Origin: Euglena gracilis
Taxonomy: Eukaryota; Euglenida; Euglenophyceae; Euglenales
NCBI GenBank assembly: GCA_039621445.1
Contig: CP154954.1
Coordinates: forward strand, 72,916,308 to 72,980,307
Length of the DNA stretch: 64,000 nucleotides
Reading direction: 5' to 3'
Shown: positions 53,801 through 62,800 of the stretch, piece after piece
How the letters are laid out: the number at the start of each line of letters is the position of its first letter
Numbering within the stretch: position 1 is the first letter of the stretch
Translations under genes and position numbers: made by a program
The notes under the pieces: model-generated
Told to the model about the DNA's origin: nothing
Databases searched by the model: none
What the model saw: the letters and a program-made list of their open reading frames with translations, nothing else

Positions 53801-56800
53801 CACAAGGGACAGCGTCCACATGCCACCAAACAGCCACATAACACATATGACGGCATACGATGCCATGTGTTGTTCCTGCCCGTATGTGTTTGATTTCAGC
53901 ATTACGGCTTTTTTCAATTTTTCTCTTTTTGGCTGGCAAAACGGCCGTTTTGCGGACGACGAAACGGCTCTTTCGCCGTTTTGCCAAAAAGCAGTTATGC
54001 AACAAATCGGCTTCCAATAAGCGGAAACAGTGTATTTTTACGTTAACACACACACAGTGACGCGTTAAATGACAGGCATACCCATGAATGCATCATGAGC
54101 AAAATGCCACGCCACATGATTGGGAAGGGGCTCAAGTGGACCGTCCCGATAAGTGGCATACCCTGGAGGATAGCAATGGCTGGTCAACGGCATACACCTC
54201 GGCCAGCCCCCGAATGGCGGAGCAGGGATGTACCCGAATGGATGGGGGATGGGGGAGCAGGGTAAGCTACTGCCAAATACCGACATACCCCCCTCCCCAC
54301 GGGAAACTGTCACATGACAGGTTGGCTGGTGCCGGACCCTGACGCTGTCCCAGGCGGGACCCTGAAGCAGGGGGGGGGAGAAACTGCACACGGGCCGGTC
54401 AAAAACTGCACTGCAAAAAACTGCGAAAAAAAATGCAAAAAAAACTGCAAAAAAAACTTCAATTTAACAAAAAAAAATAACAATAAACAAGCTGAAATGG
54501 TGTGCATATGCAAAACAACGTAAATTGAGACCACATGAGCACGCCCCTTTTTTTTGCACAGCTTTGGAGCCGATGACAAAAATGGAAGCAATCAATCAAG
54601 GTGCACTGTGCATGGTTATTCATGCACTGAAATGCAAGTCATGTGTTTGGATGCTGGGTCACACCGGTTTTCCTGCACCAAAGCTTGTACCGACCATGCC
54701 CAGAAAGATGCCAAAGGTTTCCTTTCTAAAATGGAGGAAATGCACATTTACCCATACACAAAAATTATCAATGCTTTCATTACTTTCAAGGGATGCTCAG
54801 TTTGGAACTTTCGGTCCATCACCTGGTGAAGTTTCCCCATGTCACGATCAAAAAAAAAATCTACAACAACCACCACAAACTTTGAACATTGTCTTTATTT
54901 AGGAGGTTCCCAGATGGTCTACAACCTGGGAATTTCTTGCAAATAAGAAAGAACTTCTTGCTCTTTGAAGAATTTGGCTTGTGTGAAATATGGTCACAAT
55001 GCTTGGGGCAAGACCCAATCTTCCTCAGGAGCTTGTGCTCCTTTCCGGCACCACGAATTTCGAAATCCTCAACTCCAACTTCGACCAAAATTTGCACAAA
55101 AAAAAACAGTTTTTGTATTTAGTCCTTAGGAATCCCAACATAAACAGTTGAATCTGCTTAGGAGTGTGCAAATGACGCTTGCCAAAATAAGCATCGTGAC
55201 ATCTGTCACCACAGGCTGGGGCTGGAGATGGAGCAATTTTGGTTGGGGAGTAATTGTGGACTTGTCACCGAAACAATCTGCTTTTTGGAGTGGTACCAAT
55301 CTCTGTTGTATTAAGCAAAAACAGACACCTCAGATTTCCTCAAAACTGGAATCAAAAAAAAAACTGCAAGAAACTGCACGTGTGCAGTTTTTTAAGAAAA
55401 AAAGCTGCAAAAAAAACTGCAAAAAACTGCAAAAAAAACTGCAAAAAACCCAAAACATGAAAACTAAAAAAAAAACTGCAAAAACTGCACAGTGCATATT
55501 CCCCCCCCCTGCCTGAAGGTTCTGAGGCATGACAGTTTCCCTGGAGGGGGGGGGACCTACAATAGCAGGATCTGATGACTTCCCGTGCTGACAAGTGGCA
55601 CCTCCTTTCTGGGGCTTTTTTGGGCGCCAAAAAAGCCCCAAAAAGGAGGTGCCACTTGTCACACTTGCCACACAGCATCTGCTTCGCTGTTCCCTCTGAC
55701 CAGGCTGGAATTGACCAACCCTGGGGAGGACTGCCTGGGCAAGCAGGCACCGCCCCCCCTTGGGGGGGGGGTGCCTTCCGGGCCGTGGGCCAAAAAGTGG
55801 GCCAAAAAAAAAGCCCAAAAACGGCCTGTTCTGGGCTTCTGGTGCCTTTGGCGCCGGAAGTGCCGTGGCCGAGTGCCCAGACACTTTTGACAAGGTGTCC
55901 TACCCTCCCCCCCAGGGGGTGCCTTGGAGTACCTGCCCAGGCAGGCACCCCGCCTCCCCCCCCCCCGGGGTGGGTCGGCACCGCCTTAAAATTCAGCCTG
56001 CCGCTGACCCTTTGCACGGCGCGCGGACAGATTGGGGGTGTGCCGGGGGCTTCCGCCGACCGGGCGGCCCACCCCTGGCCATGGGCCACGGCGGCGTCCC
56101 CCACCGCCGTCACCGGCGGCGCCTGCACCGCCGCCGCCACCGGCTGGCCGCGGCACGTGACGTCCGACACCAGCCGCTGGCGCGGCGGCCCCCCTCCTGC
56201 ACCGGAGCACAGGTTTTTTTGTCATTTTGCATAAAAATATGCCATTTGTCGAAAAATGAAAAAAAAGCCAAAAAAATGACAACATTTTTGGTCTCGGGGA
56301 AGATTGGGTCCAGAATGCGGAATCACTCACGGTCAAAAAAATTCATGCAAATACTCAAAAATTGCTGGGGAAAACAGCACAAAAAAACTATAAAAAAAAT
56401 GCAGATTTTGCCAAAAATCAAGAATGCAAAAAAACGCAAAAAAAGCGTGTTTGGGTTCCGGACTGGGGCGGGAGTGGGGTTCCAGACCCACCCACCCGCC
56501 TTGGGGGGGGGGGGGCGGGGGATCCACTTTTTGGGGGGTCAATTTTCGGGTCAAAAACAATCGGCCCTTCGCACCGAAAATAGAGGTACCTCTGGCGGGG
56601 TACCTGCTCGGCCCGACCCCCCCCCCAGGGGGGGGCTCGGTCGGGACCCACCCACCCACCACGGGTAATGAAACTTAAAAAAAAAAGTCTCTGACTGGGA
56701 GGCGGGGGGGGATAGATGTTTCTTGTTTTACTCTTGTTCTTTGTTTGGTTATCCTGAAGGAGGGCATCCCACCAATATCGATTCTAGACTGCCGACCCCA

Positions 56801-59800
56801 TCCCATACAAACTGATTTGTAATAGGGCGATGCATACAGAGGTAAAGGACAGCTCAGGGAAGAAAACCAACCAACTAAAACAAGATTCAAAAAGGCATTT
56901 GGGAAGTTTTTGTCAAATGGACTCGTTTTTTTTAAAAGTTTGAGCTTGAGGATGAGCTTAAACTTGGACTTCAGGCTTCCTCCGGGCTCTAAAAAAAAAA
57001 GCAACAAATCCATGATCAAGCTCGGGAAAAGAGGGGAGTCCCCGACGCTCCACGACATCGAGGACCACACTGGGGGGCTGGACGGAGTAGTGGGACTCTG
57101 CGATGGTCTGGACTGGGGGCAGGGTACAAACAGAAAATTAATGAATGCACACTCAAGCAGGGAGTTGATTAATGGCGCTGGGGGTCAGCTCAGAGGCTGC
57201 GAAATTGCAAAAAAAATGCCACAAAAAAACTGGCATTTGTCAGGGGGGGGGGGGCCCTTCAAATTATGCAAGTCAAAAAAAAATTGAAAAAAGTGCAAAA
57301 AAATGCAAAAAAAATGCAAAAAAATGCAACTTGCATAAAACCTCTAGGAAAGCCTGGAATGTAACAGAGTTTTGCTGCCTAAAAATACGTAAACATGTGA
57401 CAATGCCAGTGTACCTGTCAATGATTCACAAAGAAGGCCTCCTGGAAGACAACGGCAAGCACTGAAGCGTTGAAAATATCAACATGAATGGCACCTGCAC
57501 GTTCGGTCTAAGCAAATCGTCCCTCCAGGTCACCATTAACATCAATAAAGCGGCGGCACGTCAACAAAGACAAGAGACAAAACATGACATACCAACTACA
57601 AAAAAATTTATAATATTTTCCAGGGCAAAATATTTTATGCAAAAAAAAAAATAAAAAAATGCAAAAAAATGCGAATTTCAGAAAAACCTGATTGTGCAAA
57701 AAATGCAGATTATGCAAGTTGCCTTTCCCCCCCCCTGCATTTATGCATATTGTTTTTGATTTCATGACTAAATTGTCATCTGGCCACCCCAAATTCGACA
57801 CATTTTCACCCATTGGTTTTTTCTTGAAGCCATTTTAGTACCTCTCAGGGCAAAAGGCAAAAAAATACGTTCCCATCCAGCCTCCCTTCAGATATGGCTG
57901 ACTGGATTTAAAAGGCAGCATCTAACTCATTCTCCCCCCCTGGGGACCCAATAGAGGCTGTGTCTGAATTTAGGCCCAAAAGAAGGCCTCATTCAGGTCA
58001 AAATTTAGGCCCCATTTCTTCCGGAGCTCCGAACTTTGGCCTAAACTCCAATCCCCTTCTTAACGTTGCGACCCAGACACTACTCCTAAAATTGATGTAA
58101 TTCATGAAGAAAAAACACTCCGACGAAACGACCATCAGAGCGCAATTTAGAAAGTGGACCCACCCCCTTCGGCTAACTGAACCCTTAATCCTAACCTTAT
58201 TCCAACCCTGAACCTTAACACCATCCCTTTCAAAATAACCCTAAACCCTAACCCTGTAGACCTGGAGAGTACGCCTTCCATACTACACATGTGTCCGGGA
58301 CATTTCCAGCGGACACACAAAAACACAGGCAAAATTGGCCGCGGTTCAGCTTCTTAAACGCAAAGGGGCCTGAACCCAGGGGGGGGGGGGAATGCAACTG
58401 GGCCCTTCAAATTATGCAAGTCAAAAAAATGCAAAAAAATGCAAAAAAATGCAAAAAAATGCAAAAAAATGCAACTTGCATGAAAAACCTGAGAAAAAGC
58501 TGGAATATAACAGAGCTTTGCTGCCTAAGATCAAAAAAAATTTCCAGGGCAAAATATTTTATGCAAAAAAATGCAAAAAAAATGCAAAAAAATCCATAAA
58601 TATGGCAACCAACAACAAAATTTTTTTCCAGGGCAAAATATTTTATGTAGAAAATGCAAAAATATGCAAAAAAATTCAAACATATGGCAACCAACTACAA
58701 AATTTTTTTCCGGGGAAAATATTTTATGCAAAAAAATGCAAAAAAATGCAAAAAATGCAAATTTCGGGAAAAGCCGATTATGCAAAAAAATGCAAATTAT
58801 GCAAGTTGCATTTTTTTCCCCCCCTGCTGAACCCCCCGTCTAACCATAGTAATCAGACGCTGCCAATTAAATTTCGTCGATGGGGGGGGGGACTAGGGCT
58901 GGAAAATTCACTGACTGGATGAACCCCCCAGGCTTCAGTGACGCTCTGCACTGAAGCTCAAGACAGCAAACGAGTTGGCATGCAGTCATACACTTCCACG
59001 CGCACGAGCATGTGTACACACACGTATACACAGGGGGAACAATACCAATGGCCCTTCCCACAAATGCGAAATAAAAGGAGACAAAATATCACCCATTTTT
59101 GAGCATAGATTTTTTTACCGACCCCCGGGGGAAGGGGAGCCACTTTCACTCTTTTTGACTGGTTTCCAAAAACCAGTCAGTCACTTTTCTTTCTGGAAAA
59201 TTGCCCCGTCACTATGAAAAAATGCCAAAAAAATTTCTCGTGAATTTGGTGCCAGGTTGCGTTGGTGGTTGTTTGTCCCGCCCCTGGAGGGGAGAGGGTC
59301 CGGGCCAAAACCAGACAGTTAGTCTGAAAAAACCAACCCCCCGGGGAGGGGGGGGGGGTCGGCCAGCGACTAAGTGATCGGACCCCAAGCCACAGAGCTG
59401 CAGCAGCCCCTGGGTATGTCCGCCGTCAGGAACCACTGCCAGAACGCCACCGTGGCCCGCACGGCGTCACACGAGGCGCCGCTGCGCAGGGTGGACGTCC
59501 GCAGGGCGACGTACGAGTACGTCACGATGGGCCACCCGTTGACCCCGCGGGCGTTGTTCAGGTTTGCAGTGAGTTGGCGGCGGGCAGCCATTCTGTGTGG
59601 GGCTCATGAGCAAACCCCCCCCCCCCCCCCCCCCAGGGGGAAGGGGGGCTACGACCAGGCTTTGTTAACACCACGTGGGCTTTTTTGGAGGGGCGTGCCT
59701 TGTGCTCTGGGGTGCCTGTCCACAGCATGCACCCCCCTGGGGAGGTCGGTTTCGGGTTCCGGTGCCTGCCAACCCCAGGTGAACTTTCCCTTGAAAATGG

Positions 59801-62800
59801 TTACTGCCGGCGCCTTCGGTGTCGGTGGGGTGTGCCATAGCACCACCACCTGGGGGGGGGGGGGGTTGAAAGTCCCCCACCCAGCTGGCACCCGTAGCAC
59901 CCCAGGGTGGTGCAACAATCCCGGGGGGGGGGGGGAGGGCGATCTCCCTTCCAGGGGTGTTTTAAGACCGGGGGAGGGGGGGGGTCCCCCCCCCCGGCCC
60001 CCCTCTCCTGGGGGGGGGGGGGCCGTGGGGGGGTCCCAGGGGACCCACCCACTTTTCCCCGAAAATGGCCAAAAAAATCACGAAAAATGCCCAAAATAGC
60101 CCCATTTTGAAGAATTTTCGGCGCCTTCCGGGGGCCCCCCCCGGGGGGGGGGGGGGGGGGGCTCGGCCGGACCCACCCACCCCTCCCCCCCAGGGGCGTC
60201 CACAACTAAAAAAAACAAACCCTGCTCCCTTCAAAAGAAGCCAGCCCCGACTCAATCTCGATGAAAGGTGGTGGTGGTAGTGGTGGTGGTAATGGTAAGC
60301 GTGGGAAGCTCGCAAACAAAGGGGGGGGCAAAGGGGGACTCCAAAACAATTGCCAATACTCGATGCTAACACATGGGGGAGGGGCTTGGATAACGCAAAA
60401 GTCAGGTGATGGTTAGGAAACCATATGAAACTGTGCCCAGGTGCGTTCCGTTGTCACCGTCGTTCCCAAAGTCACCGGCAGGGCCCCTTCTGTCACTTCA
60501 TCCACAAAGCCACAACCACAACCACAGCAACAAGAACAACGATCACCACCACCACCACAACAACCAGCGACGGCGAAGACAAATGCAATCTGCCGGCAAA
60601 TGCAATTTGCACAGATTATGATTATGCATTATACATGTATCGCGCACGCGCATCGGCCGAAAAAAAAAACCAAAAAAAAACGTGCGATCGCGGAGGACGG
60701 GAACAAGAACTTGGGTTTCCATTGTGGGGTAAACTTTAGCACCCCCGGGGGGGGGGGGTGCTAAAGTCCTCACCTATGTGTTATGATATGTGTATTATAT
60801 GGCAACTCCCCACTATAGGGCCCTGGGGGGGCCCTATAGTGGGGAGGGGGGGGGTCAAAAAGTTTTTTTGCGTTGATGGAGTAGGGTTAGGGTTACGAAT
60901 TCGGCCTAACTTCAGACCTAATTTGTACACCAAACACCCATCTGTAAGTTAGGCCAAACCCTGAACCTAAATTGTAACCCTGACCCTATTCCCTCAAATA
61001 ACGCAAAAAAAATTGACCCACCCCTCCCCACCATAGGGCCCCCCCCGGGGGGGCCCTATAGTGGGGAGCTGCCTATTATATATACATATTAAAATACATA
61101 CTATCGTATATATATATATATATATTATATGTCCTATTATACACTATCAATATGCATACATGTGTAGTTTTGTTGCACACAATTATTATTTTGTCTGCAG
61201 GCAGGACTTATCTCAAAGCACAATGCTGGACGTTGGCTGGGTCTAGAGCTTGAAATGAGCCAGGAGATCCATGAGAAAAGATCTTCCAAAAATGAGTAAA
61301 GCTACATTAAGCTGTACAGACGTGAAATGCAAAAAAAATATGGGAGAGGGATTATCTCGGACTCAAACTCAAAGCATAAATGAATATATACCTAAATGTA
61401 AATATTATATATGATAATAAATAAAATGTAAACACACCTAAAATGGTAACAATGAAACTGCCGAGCCGCCTTTTTAACCGATTTCTGGACAGGGAGGGGC
61501 AACAGGTAGCAGTGGCAGCGCTTTCTCGCAACAAAAAACGGAGTCCTCGTCCAAGCCCAGCTCCAACACGGCAAACGTGGTGGTCCTCACGGAGGCGTCC
61601 ACCACCACCCCCGTGCTCTTATACATCTGGACGCGGGCGACGTTGGCGTTGATGGCGGCCTCCAGGGAGGAGTAGCTGATGGTCCAGGGGTTGGGGGCAG
61701 GCCACTGTTGGGGGATGGGGGAAGGGTTTTTTTTTAAAACCAGGGGGGGGGTTCCGGGGGACCCACTCACTTTTCCCCGACCTTTTTCAAAAATTCTCGG
61801 CGTCTGCGGCGCCGAAAAAGATATCCCACTCCCCTCTGGGGGGATCCCCCGGGTTGGCCGGACCCACCCACCCTACCCCCCCTCCCCGGGGGGTTCAAGG
61901 CGTAAAAAAAAACCCTGGATGGGGGGGCAGGCTTCTTTTTTTGAGGCTGGCTCGGGGAGGGGGGGGGGTCCCCACCCACCCAGCCTGGCACGGGACGCCA
62001 GGGAAGGATGGGAAGCCTTGAAGGGGGGGGGGGGTCGGACCCCCCCTACCTCGAAACTGGGGGGGGGCGAAATTTTTTCGATTTCATGGACGGGCAAAGG
62101 GCCGGAAATCGGGTCGAAATTGGTCAAAAATTGCTGATTTTTCCGTTGAAAGTCGATCCAAAAATGCTCGTTTCTCAACCCCCGAAAAATCCGGCCCGGG
62201 ACCCCCCCCGGGGGGGGGGGTCCAACCCCGGGCCACCCAGCCACCTCCCCTGGGGGAGTCGTCTGAGCTAAAAAGAACCTGAAGAACCTAAAAGACTCCC
62301 CCCATCTGGGGCCGTCTAAGTGCATTTCCATTCAAAGTGCAAATTCGGCGCTTTGCTTCGCGTCGAAACCAATACCCGGGCCTCCGGGTGCCCCCCCCCC
62401 CGGGTGGTCCGACCTCAGACCCACCCACCCCCCAGCGAGGGTTGGGGGGGGGGGTCTGAGTTAAAAAGAAGCCTGGGGGGTCGACTCATTCCCACAGGGT
62501 TTAAGGGAAAGGCACTGCCAGAAATGCAGGGGCCTTCTGTTCAGCACCCCTGGCAGCATAGTTGGCGTTGTTTTTTTTGTTATTTCAAAAAAACGTGTTT
62601 ATTTGGGCAGAAAAGCCAAAAAAAACATCAAAAAAAAACAAAATGGAAATTTCATTGAAAAAAATACATTTCTGTGGGGTGGTGGTACTAAACGCATGGA
62701 ACAGCAATGGAATTGCAGAAGTGATGGCAATTGAATGAACGCTCAATTGCGCTTCATCAAGAAAAAAAATTGTCTGACTTCGCTGGGACCAGCAGGCAAA

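Noticed and set aside
29310-54380. Long terminal repeat retrotransposon
   Set aside because: The GGGAAACTGTCA repeats are short, inverted and multicopy. No reverse transcriptase, primer binding site or long direct repeats were seen.
58185-58260. Internal telomere from CCCTAA-like units
   Set aside because: Units are degenerate and few, and the sequence continues on both sides; more likely a repeat remnant.
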